From positions 3,410,001-3,474,000 of the forward strand of contig JAGMUV010000006.1 in assembly GCA_020744425.1 (NCBI GenBank): a stretch of DNA of 64,000 nt. The letters run 5' to 3'. Below, piece after piece: positions 31,227-42,151 of the stretch (its first letter is position 1; every line of letters starts with the position of its first letter). This DNA comes from Dactylonectria macrodidyma. Taxonomy: Eukaryota; Ascomycota; Sordariomycetes; Hypocreales; Nectriaceae. Under the pieces are notes generated by a model. It worked only from the letters and a program-made list of their open reading frames with translations, was not told where the DNA came from and did no database searches. Position numbers and translations under genes: made by a program.

Positions 31227-34200
31227 TTTGAGAAATTGTGTAGGGGTGATGCTGGAGCGAATTGGAATCTGGAGATGGAAGAAAAGCGAAGATGTGATTG
31301 TCAAGTGAAGGCCGAGTGATTGTTTGGGTGAGTGTTGAATGCTTCCAATACGTACATTATATCTCGTCAACTCCTATTCTTTATAGAGAAATCTCACAAT
31401 ACAATCCTGCCCTTACTTAACGTACGCATTGACAGCCGACGAAGCGGTTACGCACGGTTGCAATCATCGTAATGCTCAATGGGTTTATCCCCAATGGCTG
31501 ACGTCCTCAACTAACGGCGGTAGGAAATACGGGTCCTCGACGACCCGCAATTGAGTGGGATCGGCACTACCGAAGGTAACGGTAGGCGGCATTGTGGCAT
31601 TTCTAGGTTGACTGGGGTTTCATCAAGACAAGGGAAGCCTTGCGCCCACGTCCCGAAACCGCCACTTTCCAGTATGGAAGCTGTTTGGAACGAATTGCAG
31701 TCGTCACCCTATGCGGCTATTGACAAGGGTTCAAAGGCAGCGCCACAAGCCTCTAATGGCCCTACAGTTTAACGTATTTCTCCGAAACAAGAGGGCTAAC
31801 CATGTTGAATGGCCAGGAGGAAACCCATCAGTCTCCACTCCTAGGCTGTTCTCAGGACAAATTGGCGACTCCTGCCCCTGAGAGACGATAGCTTTCGTCC
31901 CAGCTTACGTTGCTTGCTTGGCAATTCTACAATTTGTTCCATGTTTGACAAGGCGTGCCAATGCCACGCAGGGAATCACGCCTTTCTTCATCGGAGATGC
32001 CCGAAGGTACTTAGCGGGCGATGAAGCAAATCAAATTGTGGGCAAAGAGGAAACTACCGTGGTTTGATGATAGACCATGATTCTCACCTAGAAGGTTGTG
32101 CGTCATCCCGTCTATCGTCAGCACGAGCAACAACGGCCCATCGAGGCGATTTCTATTAGAATACTAAACAGAATACAATGCGTCTCTTCACACAAGGCAG
32201 TCTTAGCTCGACAGCCGACAGGAAAAGTGGAGGACTGTTTAGCAAATTTTGGAGTCGTCATCTACCAAGATCGACAAGTCGGACGCATGGCCCATTTGGT
32301 GCACCCTGTCTGTACCAGCCCCGGATGCTCTCTCCTAAAAATTGCAACGGGCCGTAGTGTCCGGGGCAATTACCATCGGTACAATTATTTGCTGCTGACG
32401 AAGTAGAACTGCGCCTCAGGATGGCCATTGTATGCCAAGCTCTGCCTTGCGGGTTACAGCTCCACCTATGATGAAGAGCTGAGACAATACCACGTACGCA
32501 ACCATCCTTGACACAAGAACCTATCTTAGGCGACATATCAACTTGATACATATATATAACAGTCGTCGCCCGCACTGTGAAGCCCCAAACTGCGAAAATG
32601 AATAGACCGTTGCTTAAAGCAAGTTTTGAGCACTCATCAAGAAAGGCCGGCGTGCCACGGGTGATCGAAGCTGCCATACAATTATTTGACAAGTGATAAT
32701 TTGAGATCCCCTCCTGTACGCGTTGCTTTTGAGTCAAGCTAGGTGAGTGCCCGACGACGCGATTCCCCGGCAGCAGAAAGATGTACGCTCAGAAGACAGA
32801 ATCTCCATTGCTCTAATGCTAGGATTTATCATGTTCGGCCTATTTAAACAACGTAGTCAAAACATGCGGCTCATAGGGCTTCAGGGATCAGCTTAGGCTG
32901 AATGCACAACCCGTGTGGCACATAGTCTGTCATCAAAATAAGAGAATAGAGTAGGCATGGTCAAACTCAGGCTAATTACCCCTCAGCGCATCCCTCCGCT
33001 ACTATTTCGAGGGAAATAAATTTACAGGTTTCATCCGCTCCTATCCTAATTTTACGCTTGTTCAGTGACAATTGGTTGATGGGGTCCCAACTTAAGTCTC
33101 TCCTTGCACTATCGACGTTTGAAAAAAAAAAAGGGCCCTACTTGATGCTATAGCTAGCGCCTCCGTTGATGATAGGCTATGACGGTCCATAAAATGCTGT
33201 CTGTCACTTGCTAGCTATGCCGATGAGGGTGCCCTTTACGCTATCTCTCTTTCATCTCTCATTTTTTCGTTTAGGGATGGCTTGATGTTAGCAATCCATG
33301 TCGACTAGAGACGTGTTACCATCAGCACTTGTAATTCGAGTGCCACCTACAAATTCGCATCCTGGCAGTCGCTGAAGTTTCTTTCAGATTCCCGCTCGAA
33401 CTCAATGATAGTTGGGGCTTCTTCCTTGGTGGCCCAGCATGCAAGGCTTACCCTATACAGCAAAACGGAACAACCCAAGCTCCCGGATCATGCCTAGAAA
33501 GGGTCCGGTGTGAAGCGTGTCCGGTCAGGTTAACAGCTTTCATTTGTAAGTCGCTGTAGTTTGTGAGCTAGGACTTCAAGTCAATAATACAAATCGGGTA
33601 TTCAGACGGGGTTCCATCTACAGTTTAAAGCTCAGCCTTTCTCGCAGGCGGTATTCCCGGACTACTCTACTCCTTCATTTTGAGGCGCAGGTGCATTGCC
33701 ACAGTCATGCGCAAGGCCAGAAAGCAGTCTCCAGTAGACATTTAAAGGAGCAGATTCACAATCCATCCACACCTCTGCCTGCACCTGCTAGTTCTCGGGC
33801 CATCGCAGAGAGTCCCGCTTGTGTTCTGTGGTCGCTGTGTCGGGCATATCCATCTGGGTCGGCGATTATTCTGTTTCCCGATCCAATGAGATTTCATTGC
33901 TTTTCTAGCCGTTGCTGACAGGACACCGCTGAGTGCTGAGTGGCGCTGAACTAGCAGGGACTGCGCCTTCGTCTGTTCCGTGCCAAGCGCTGAAAATGGT
34001 ATTTTATCCTTGTTAATTGCCTCTTATCCTTGTGAATGACCCGCCATTTTGATTCGGTGTGAGGCAGGCAGACTTCTATTCACGTCAAGGAACAAAAGGG
34101 CTGAATGCAGTGATCTAGATGCATGGTGTTTGAGAATATGGTCGCCGACCCTGCAGTTATGCTCAGCCCGTAATTGGTTCTTGTATTGCCGCAGGATTCA

Positions 34201-34322
34201 AACACTTGCTTGTCCATGATGGTACAAGTAGACTGCGTAGACTGTCGCCACGAACACATTTACTATCCCATTCACTTCAAGCATTCTACACTCCCTCACC
34301 GTACCTACACCACATTTTCAAC
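31227..34322. other. Long intergenic region
   Basis: About 3.1 kb with no clearly supported gene. Low AT/GC structure, an 11-A run near 33121 and scattered short open stretches are seen. One minus-strand cysteine-rich ORF (32258-32677) is listed separately as doubtful. Confidence 0.5.
32258..32677 (-). CDS. Doubtful small cysteine-rich ORF
   Basis: Open frame of 139 aa from an ATG at 32677, with eight cysteines in pieces such as GSCVKDGC, WSCNPQGRAW, NNCTDGNCPGHYG and GPCVRLVDLG. The last segment looks like a compact disulfide-rich domain. There is no clear signal peptide, and a possible intron near 32500-32460 (GTTGCG to CATCATAG) would change the frame, so the model is uncertain. I do not recognise a family; it may be noise. 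Confidence 0.22.
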   Translation of the reverse strand: MAASITRGTPAFLDECSKLALSNGLFIFAVWGFTVRATTVIYMYQVDMSPKIGSCVKDGCVRGIVSALHHRWSCNPQGRAWHTMAILRRSSTSSAANNCTDGNCPGHYGPLQFLGESIRGWYRQGAPNGPCVRLVDLGR

Positions 34323-34733
34323 ATGCATCTATCAAGCTTCATTGCTCTTGCTGCCGCATTGGCTTTCAATAGCGTTCAGGCCGACTCGACACCTTCAGTA
34401 ACGACACTCGTCACCTCCGTCGTGGCTCCTACTGAAACGAACACTCGCAAGCATGCCAGCCGCGCCATCTGCAAACAAATATTCCCTCAACCAAAAGTCT
34501 TCAGATGCGACGCGCGAGGCTATGTTAATAATGACTCATCCAAAATTGGCGAGCCGGTCTTTATGCCCACTGTTGAAGACTGCGCCGATTACTGCCTCTG
34601 GGAGTCTTCGTGCCACTCCTTCAACTACAGATGGGGATCTTGCCAGATTTTTGGCGGAGACTTTTCCGCACTTGGATTCTTTGAAGCGACGTCCTACACT
34701 TATTGGTATCAACTAGAATGCTTCAATTGTTAA
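34323..34733 (+). CDS. Small secreted cysteine-rich protein, PAN/apple-like
   Basis: Single exon, 136 aa. MHLSSFIALAAALAFNSVQA is a signal peptide, followed by a Thr/Ser/Val-rich linker. The mature domain has eight cysteines. CADYCLWESSCHSFNYRWGS followed by CQIF shows the C-x3-C-x5-C-x8-C pattern of PAN/apple modules, and the end ELECFNC-like tail (LECFNC) adds two more. Apple domains bind proteins or carbohydrates. Small size, secretion and cysteine content also fit an effector-like protein, but nothing shows a host target. A short intron just before the stop (GTAAGA at 34739) lies outside the frame and is not needed. Confidence 0.8.
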   Translation: MHLSSFIALAAALAFNSVQADSTPSVTTLVTSVVAPTETNTRKHASRAICKQIFPQPKVFRCDARGYVNNDSSKIGEPVFMPTVEDCADYCLWESSCHSFNYRWGSCQIFGGDFSALGFFEATSYTYWYQLECFNC

Positions 34734-35103
34734 GATGGTAAGAGCGCAGCACCTTAATCTCATTCGGACACCAACTAACCCATTCCAGATACTGGGAAGA
34801 TCAGATTTTTGCATAGCATATTGTGGTTACTCCTTCTTTAAAATTCTCTTTCCCTTGTTACGAATTTGAGAAAATTGCTCTATTATGTGCCGGATTATTT
34901 AGCTGGGAGTAGGGGACCGATTAATGCTTTTGTTTTTTTGCTAGACGCGCTATAGAATCACCCAATGCGGGTCACCTGCATCAAAGATCATTAGATGGGA
35001 ATGGGGTGCGTTACACACAGGCTTGCTTAGACCTTCAGCTAGGATAAAAATTGCATACCAATGATTAAAAAGAATTACTAGCAAAGCAAAAAGTAACCTA
35101 AGC
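34734..35103. other. Intergenic region
   Basis: AT-rich 370-bp spacer between the small secreted protein and the tRNA. Nothing else is seen. Confidence 0.5.
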
Positions 35104-35185
35104 CGACACAGGCCTGATTTGAACAGACGCCTCCGAAGAGATATGATTTCTAGTCATACGCATTAGACCACTCTGCCACTGTGCC
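35104..35185 (-). tRNA. tRNA-Ser (anticodon AGA)
   Basis: The minus strand folds as a class II tRNA of 82 nt. The acceptor stem GGCACAG pairs with CTGTGTC (one G-T), with discriminator G. The A-box region is TGGCAGAGTGGT. The anticodon stem ATGA/TCAT encloses the loop CTAGAAA with anticodon AGA. The variable arm is CTC TTC GGAG-like, and the T loop is TTCAAAT in a CTG/CAG stem. The long variable arm and AGA anticodon fit serine (UCU codons). No intron. A-run and T-rich DNA beyond the 3' end on that strand would serve as Pol III terminator. Confidence 0.92.
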
Positions 35186-35940
35186 TTATTTGCGAACGAA
35201 TTGGTGGCTCGTTAATGTAGACTAGGCAGACTACCCTTGGTAATGTCCACCGTCATCATATCCAGGGCTTTGATGTGCTAACAATACTGTTAAGGTAAGC
35301 AAGGAAAACAGTCCAGCGACATGAGAAATGACCAGCGACGTCCTATTGAAGAAGGCACTTTTCGAGTTGGACTGATACAAAGGGACTCAAAATTTAATAC
35401 TCATGAAATATAATACACCGAGTCCCGTAGTTCGAACAAGTTGCCTTGTGTTAGGTATAAATCAACGCGTCATTGGCATGTTCACTATACGTGACACTTC
35501 CAACGAGCGAAGCTGGCGAGTGTGAGATGTAAGTACAAGCACAACGGATGCCTGGTTGAAGCCGAGCCAGCTTTAGGTAGGGTGTAACAAATTAATATCA
35601 TGTTAACATATCGTCGCTCTATTCGCTGAACCATAGACTATTGACTCCCTTATGCAAAAATGTTGGTTTCTCCTCTTAAAAGCCTATCCGAGTTTCCACA
35701 GAAGCTAGGCACTATTACCAAGTAGGCATTCCAGACAAAATTTGTGTAAACAGATATGTCGCATTATGCAAGATGGCTGACATAATTGAATTCTTAATAT
35801 GTGGCTTGAGCTATTTTACCCCAGCAAGTGATCAGGTCGAGGAGGGGTAAGTCAGCTGCATCCTCACTCTTTGTCCCGCATCACGCATCGGCATATATTT
35901 AATGACTATTATTAATTGATTAAGCACACTGACAACAATC
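35186..35940. other. Intergenic region
   Basis: 755 bp, AT-leaning, no gene recognised. It contains the promoter of the O-methyltransferase, including AT-rich DNA just before the ATG. Confidence 0.5.
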
Positions 35941-37391
35941 ATGGCTGCATCTGTCGAGCGACTGACAGCTCTATCCCAAGAAATTTCGCAAAAGACGAAA
36001 ATCATCACCGATTTTCTCACGGCCAAAGGTCTCGACGCCGCGTCATTCGATGTCAATGGGCTGGCCGAGTTTCCCATCAAACCTTCAGACGAGGAGCCAT
36101 ACATGGCACGTCTAGATCTCATTGCACTGACAAAGGAGCTCCATGACGTCGCTCTTGGCCCGAGTGAGAGCGTTCGATATCTCGCTTGGGAGGTACGTGC
36201 CATGATCGCTCTCTTTGTCTCTCATCTGCTTCCCTGTCCCGTTAGAAGTGATGAAATAGCAAGTAACCTTGACTAGGGCGTCAGTACCCTGTCTCTCCAA
36301 GCCATTTGGGATTTCAAGGTGGCCCAGGCTGTTCCCTTGGACGGCGAGATCTCATATGAGGACCTAACGACAAAGGTTGTAGAGCTTAACAACGGGCTCG
36401 ACATCCCGATGCTAAATTTGCGTCGCATCGTGCGTCACGCCATGACGAATCGTATTTTTGTCGAACCTAAGAAGGGCTTCGTCGCACACACCCGCTCATC
36501 ACGACTCATTGCAGAGGATGCCCTCACAAATAACTGGGTCGGTTTCATGTGTAACGACCTGGGGCTTCCAATCGCCAATGTTATCAACGCGATGAAGAAG
36601 TGGCCCGGCAGCGAAGAACCTACTGAGACGAGTGTCAACATATCCTACAATCAAAACCTCCCATGGTTTGATTTCCTTCAAAAGGATGCGGACGTTGCTA
36701 AGAGGTACAGCCTGGCTATGCAGGCGCATGGCACTGGAGAGGGATACTCAGTGCAAAGAGTGATCGAAGGCTATCCGTGGGACCGACTACCTGACGGTGC
36801 CACAGTTGTTGATGTAAGTCAATCCCATAGCCTTATTATCTTTTGACTCAAAGACTTACCATCCTTTCTATTTCGCAGATGGGCGGGAATCAAGGCTACA
36901 TCTCCATCGCCCTAGCAGAAGCATTTCCCAAGTTGAACTTCATTGTCCAAGACACAGCCGGAATGCGAGCTCCAGAGACCATCGGACAGATTCCCCAAGC
37001 CCTGCAATCTCGAGTTCAGCTCACAACTCATGACTTCTTCACGCCACAAACCGTCCTGGCCGAGGTGTACTTCTTCCGCATGATCTTTCACGGCTTCTCG
37101 GATAAGTATTGCGTGCAGATTCTGCAAGCACTAGTGCCCGCACTGAAGCCGGGCGCCAAGGTCATTCTTAACGACGGCGGGCTGCCAGAACCTGGAACTG
37201 CGGGATACATGGAGGAAAAGGCTATGAGGACACTCGACATGTTTATGCAGGTCACCGTGAATGCGCGAGAGCGGGAGCCGGATGACTGGAGGGAGCTGTT
37301 TAAGCGGGCGGATGAGAGATACAAGATTGTTGATGTTTGGAAGCCAGAAAAGTCTCGTATGTGGATGGTTGAGGCAGAGTGGACTGAGTGA
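35941..37391 (+). CDS. O-methyltransferase, COMT-like (family 2)
   Basis: Three exons, 35941-36192, 36277-36813 and 36879-37391, give 433 aa in phase. The N-terminal part is helical and dimerisation-like (winged helix near NLRRIVRHAMTNRIF). The SAM-binding motif is ATVVDMGGNQGYISIALAE, split by the second intron; the usual VDVGGGxG is altered to DMGGNQG, a mild departure. RMIFHGFSDKYC carries the catalytic His, followed by LKPGAKVILNDGGLPEPG and the C-terminal DDWRELFKRADERYKI block, as in PF00891. Such enzymes methylate phenolic hydroxyls in secondary metabolism. Neighbours (unknown protein, GMC oxidoreductase) do not define a pathway. Confidence 0.94.
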
Positions 37392-38215
37392 TTCGTTTTG
37401 GCTACTCTGTCATTTCAGAACCTATGTTGATGCGCCTTTCTTGGTGAAGGGCAAACAGAAGCGCCACGCAGGACGTCGAGAACAGTGGGGGAAACTCCAG
37501 ACGAAAACGGAGTCTATGACGATGCCATAGACGGAATGATGTTGACGGATCAGTAAAGAGGGTCTATGATCGGAATACTGCAATACACGAGGTCACGTTC
37601 AACTAATATGTTTGCGGGCGATGAACATACACAGCTCATTCATTCAGATCTGCTTTGAGTCTTTCAGTACACATAGACCCTCGGTCGAGAGAAGGCTGTC
37701 GCCTCATTGCTAGCTTTTGTTTAGTAAAGTGACTGACCACGTTACCAAGGTGACACAGACTAGTAAGAGTTGACATCCTGATTTTGTCGCCCAAACCAAT
37801 TGATGCCAATTGGAGCAATCTGTTTCGAGTAAGTCGTGATGCCAAGACAGTTGAGGTCGACCACTAGCCTTCATAGCGGGTCTTTCACATTCCATCCATC
37901 ACCAATCCGTCAAAGTATCATATTCAACATCGCGACGCATGCGTTTGGCATTGGGCCAGCTTTCTGGATTTAAATTATACTTTTAGATCTAGGCAATTTG
38001 AGCAATGACACGAACCGCAACTCGTCTAGACCGAAAGCTAGAGTCAATCACATTCAGGTCACGCAGCATATCCCGCTGAACATATAAAACTAACATGTGT
38101 CTCGGCTTCCTTGGCGGGCTGGTATCAAACGATCGAACTCTCTTCCCTGCTACCAGATTCTCAGTCATATGCACCATTCGAAACGCACGAGAAGACACCA
38201 TCAACACATCACACA
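37392..38215. other. Intergenic region
   Basis: About 820 bp without a recognisable gene. Overlapping minus-strand open stretches at 37636-37895 have no motif. Confidence 0.5.
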
Positions 38216-39515
38216 ATGGCCGACATCAGCAACGCCCACACGCTCAGAGAATGGGCGGTCACAACCTTTGAGCCCTTGAAAGATGACGCCAAACTGCGCT
38301 CCGAAATGACGACCGAGAAGGCCGCCAAGGCATTCGTCCAGTGGGTTGCGCAACGAGTCGAGGAGAGCCACGAGACGCTGCACAACTTTGCCGACTCGGA
38401 CCGAAATGCGCAGGAGGAAAAGTTTCTGGCGACGCTGGAATTCGACATTGCGGAGTTGATTCGCCGGATTCACGATGAGGAGGTCAAGCTGGAGGTGGAC
38501 AACAACGATGCCGTGGCATTCATCGAGCGGTTTCTGGAGCACTTTCGCCGGCTTGCCGACCAGACCGGCAAGATCGACTGGTTCAACCAGCAGAGCATGG
38601 AGTGGGAAGCAGAAGCCTACTTTATTTCCAAGCTGGTGGGAAGAGGCACCGATGCATGGGTGACGAATGCAGCGGACACCTTGCAAAAGGGCGACAACAT
38701 GACGTCGGAGCAAGTGACGACTCGGCGATCTTCCTTTTCCGACTGGCTAGACGGGAGGCTACGGAATATTCGAGAGGAACATTCGAGAGAAGTCTTGTTC
38801 AACAATTGGATCATGCCGCAGCTTGAGGGAATGACGCGCAGCCTGGGCTTCATAATCGAATGCGCCAAAAGTGTGACGAGCACAAGCGTTGCGGAGAAGA
38901 CACCATACGTAAGCCTATCCATGAGAATGCAGCTGAGCGCAACTAATTCCCCATACTAGGAAGTTTGGCTTGGTCTGATGGCCCAGAGTGCCAATATGGC
39001 GGTTGTGGAAGACAGATTCCTCACGGAGGAGGACCTGGATGACATGCCCTGGTACTCCATCCTTGCAGCGACAGAAAAGGGAAGTTCTGATATCTCACAC
39101 GATGATCGATATGGGAGTCAAACTAATTGAGCTATAGTGGTTGAACGAATATTGGGTCTTGATCGAAGAAGTCGGCGCCATGTTTCTCAGAGAGGGCGTG
39201 CGAGAGATGATCGGCCGGTATGTGCTCTGGAACACGACCGAGGTAAACTTTTTCGACACGCTTGAGGACAGCAAGTTCAAAGTTGTGGTGAGCCAATTCG
39301 CGTTTGCGGCCCAGTAGATTGATGTTAACCGCCGTGTGCGATTTCAGTGTCTTGATGATGCGTACAACGTATTGCTCGAGAAAGGTCTAGCGAATGGCAA
39401 TATTAACCAGCACGACAAGGAGCAGGTGGTTGAGTGGTTTCAAGTGACATATCACAAGATTGAAGAGGCGATGGATTCAGTTCAGGGAGAGGTAACCATG
39501 ACATTTTCTGAATGA
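38216..39515 (+). pseudogene. Unknown protein with a damaged splice donor
   Basis: Four coding blocks, 38216-38908, 38960-39079, 39138-39287 and 39348-39515, would encode 376 aa. Introns 1 and 3 have normal GT-AG ends. Intron 2 must start at AAG|GGAAGT (39080), where the consensus would be GTAAGT, so the invariant T is G. Without this splice the frame stops shortly after. The flanking protein is coherent: DDMPWYSILAATEK runs into WLNEYWVLIEEVGAMFL. The protein is acidic and helical with no signal peptide or membrane segment, and I do not recognise a family. Either the gene is recently inactivated, the base is a sequencing error, or a rare GG donor is used. It lies between an O-methyltransferase and a GMC oxidoreductase. 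Confidence 0.6.
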
Positions 39516-40044
39516 TTTTTTCAGGCCTGTTTATTGCTAGGTCTTGGTTCAACGGGTTGTGGTGGAGGTTTTAAACATCGTCATATTCTTTAATGTTCAG
39601 AGTCAAGAATCGCCCACGGGTTACCTCTTGATGCAGTTCGCTACCCTAAACCCATCCTTCAGGACAACCTGAGTGAGGATCCTTCTTACACATATGCTAA
39701 TACATTCTTATCAAGGGTGCACAGGGTGTGTCTGCCCTCACCAACATGCGACAATTTTCGCATTGGCCCGCCCACCCTATAGATGGACAAGGGTAAGGAT
39801 GCCATTTATTCTTGGACCAACAGCGTCCCAAAGGGACCAACAATGCCACTCTTGGAGGATTTGTCTACGTGCCTCTAGTCTTGTTTCACGCGGTTATGCA
39901 GCATATTATTCGTCCCTCGATCATCTTACGGACCAACTCATGCAAGCTACATTACAACTCATGTGTAACACGTATGGACATGATGAGCCGAGTTGGTTGA
40001 TGGGTTGACATTTCTGCCTCTACTTTAAAATAATACTCTGAGCT
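39516..40044. other. Intergenic region
   Basis: 530 bp between convergent genes. No gene or repeat is seen. Confidence 0.5.
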
Positions 40045-42151
40045 CTACTTTGAATCATTGTTATCCTCTAGAATCATATGCGCTCCCTTCTCAGCGATGG
40101 CATAGATGGTGGCCTGGATGTGGGCACTGATCTGCAGGGGCATGACACTCGCGTCGACAACCCGCAGCCCCTTGACCCCATAGACACGTAATCGCTCATC
40201 TACGACGCCCCCTGCGATGCCGGCTCGGCCTCCCATGCCGCAGGTGCCCACAGGATGCCAGTCAGTGATTGTATTATGCGTGATCCAGTCGCCCAGACGC
40301 TCCTTGTCGCTGAGGGTTTCCGCAGACGGGGAGGCCGGTGCGCGGATGATACTGGACAGAGGCTCCGTGTGGACAATCTTGTCGACGAAACGCGCACACT
40401 CCTTCATGACGTCCATATCAAGTGTTCCATGCGCGCCTCCGTAATATCGAGGATCGATATCGGGCTGGTCTTCTCCCGTGGCGGCACCTTGGCTGGTGGG
40501 ACGGATGTGGATCGAACCGACTGAAAACGGGTACTGGAGGATCTGCAGCATGGTTCCATACCGTTTGCCGTCCTCGCCTTGGAAGTAGGGGCTCCAATTG
40601 CCGAGATCGAAGATGTACTCGATCTGGCCCAACTTGGCCCGGCCGTCGAGACGCTGCTTCAGGATGGCCTTTTTATCGGCGTCAAACGCAGTCAGCTGGT
40701 CCGCCTTGGTGTGGAGGCCAGCGAGGGTCTCGGAGGGGACAAAGTGAGCGAGGGGCACGTAGGAGAGCGAGCAGGGCAGGATCGTCAAGGGACCAGCTTT
40801 ATCTCGGGCGTACTGCTCCTTAGCGGCAGCTGCCAGCTTCTCATCCGTCTGTAAATCATCCCGATTAGCGAGGAGAGGATCGACCTCGAATATCATGGTC
40901 AGCACTGCAGATCCGCCGCGTTAGCATCGTTACTCGGAGAGATATTCAGGTGTTGGGAGATCGTCAAGTGTAGCGTACTGTCGATCGTTCAACTTGTGGG
41001 GGGGGGAGACGAGTGAGCTTACTGAGATGGTCCTGCAGATTCTCTCCCACAGTTGGGCTCTCCACCTTGACAGGGACGCTGGCTCGTGCTAGCACCTCGG
41101 GGTTGCCTATGCCAGAGAGCTCGAGGATCTGCGGCGACTTGATGCTTCCAGCGGAGAGGATGATCTCGCGCGAGACCGAAACGACGTGCTCCTTGCCCTG
41201 GCACGCAAAGCGGACGCCGGTAGCCACGTGTTGATCATTGGCATCTTGCTCGAGGATAATCTCATTGACCATGGCATGTGTGAGGATATGCAGGTTAGGT
41301 GGTTGGGGAGAGCAGTAGTCGGTAGCCCATGATCGACTCGCCGATTGAGGTTTCACCGCGTTAACAGTCGTCCAGACGCCGACGTTGGAGCCGCCAACAT
41401 GGGACGAGTTGGTCTCGACGCCGACAGCATTGAGAGTCTTGTGCCAGAGAGCATGGGATGGCGAGTAATCCGTGGGATAGGAGATCTGGATGGGGCCAGA
41501 ACGGCCAAACAAGTCTGCATCGTGGGTAACGTCGTATCGCTGCTGCACACTAGGACTGGGTGGGTGGAAAGTCTCGGACTTCTTGAAGAATGGCCTGTTT
41601 TTGGTGAGACGAAACGCGGTTAACCAGGGATTGTTCTCCAAATGTACCGCTGTTGCATGCGGCAAATGATAGATGTATCGTGATTCGCCGAGCGGGATGG
41701 ACACCGAACCCAGGAACCGGGGATTCCAGGACAATGGCACTCACAAGAACTCATCCCAGCCCCAGCCAGAATTGCCTAATGCTTCCCAAGCATCGTAGTC
41801 GTCCCTGCTAGCGCGATTCCAGGCCATGTAGTTAAGGGCACTGGTGCCTCCGAGCAGCTTTCCGCGCGGCCAGGGGAGGGCGCGGCCTCCGAGACCCTGC
41901 TGCGGCACCGTCTCGAGATGCCAGTCGTGGCGTCCGCCTAAGGTGCGCCCATAGTGGCCTGGGATGTCGATGTCTTCATCGTCGGTGACGATGCCTCCGG
42001 CTTCCAGCACACCGACGGTATAGGACGCTTCGGACTCGGCCAGGCGTGCTGCAACGGCTAGACCGGCTGTTCCTCCGCCGATGACGAGGAAGTCGAAGGG
42101 GTGGCGGCTGAAGGCGTCAGGAGTGAGTACTGGCTGCGTGCTGCTCGTCAT
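40045..42151 (-). CDS. GMC (glucose-methanol-choline) oxidoreductase
   Basis: Three exons, 42151-41745, 41594-41023 and 40904-40045, give 612 aa with consistent phases. FLVIGGGTAGLAVAARLAE (about residues 21-39) is the FAD dinucleotide-binding fold. PWPRGKLLGGTSALNYMAW is GMC signature 1 and GSIKSPQILELSGIG is signature 2. The C-terminal domain has DWHPVGTCGMGG with the catalytic His and ISAHIQATIYAIAEKGA. There is no signal peptide, which suggests an intracellular aryl- or aliphatic-alcohol oxidase or dehydrogenase rather than a secreted one. The first intron is long (150 nt) and starts GTGAGT. A GT/GA-rich simple repeat at about 42170-42225 lies in the 5' UTR or promoter. The substrate is unknown. 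Confidence 0.95.
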
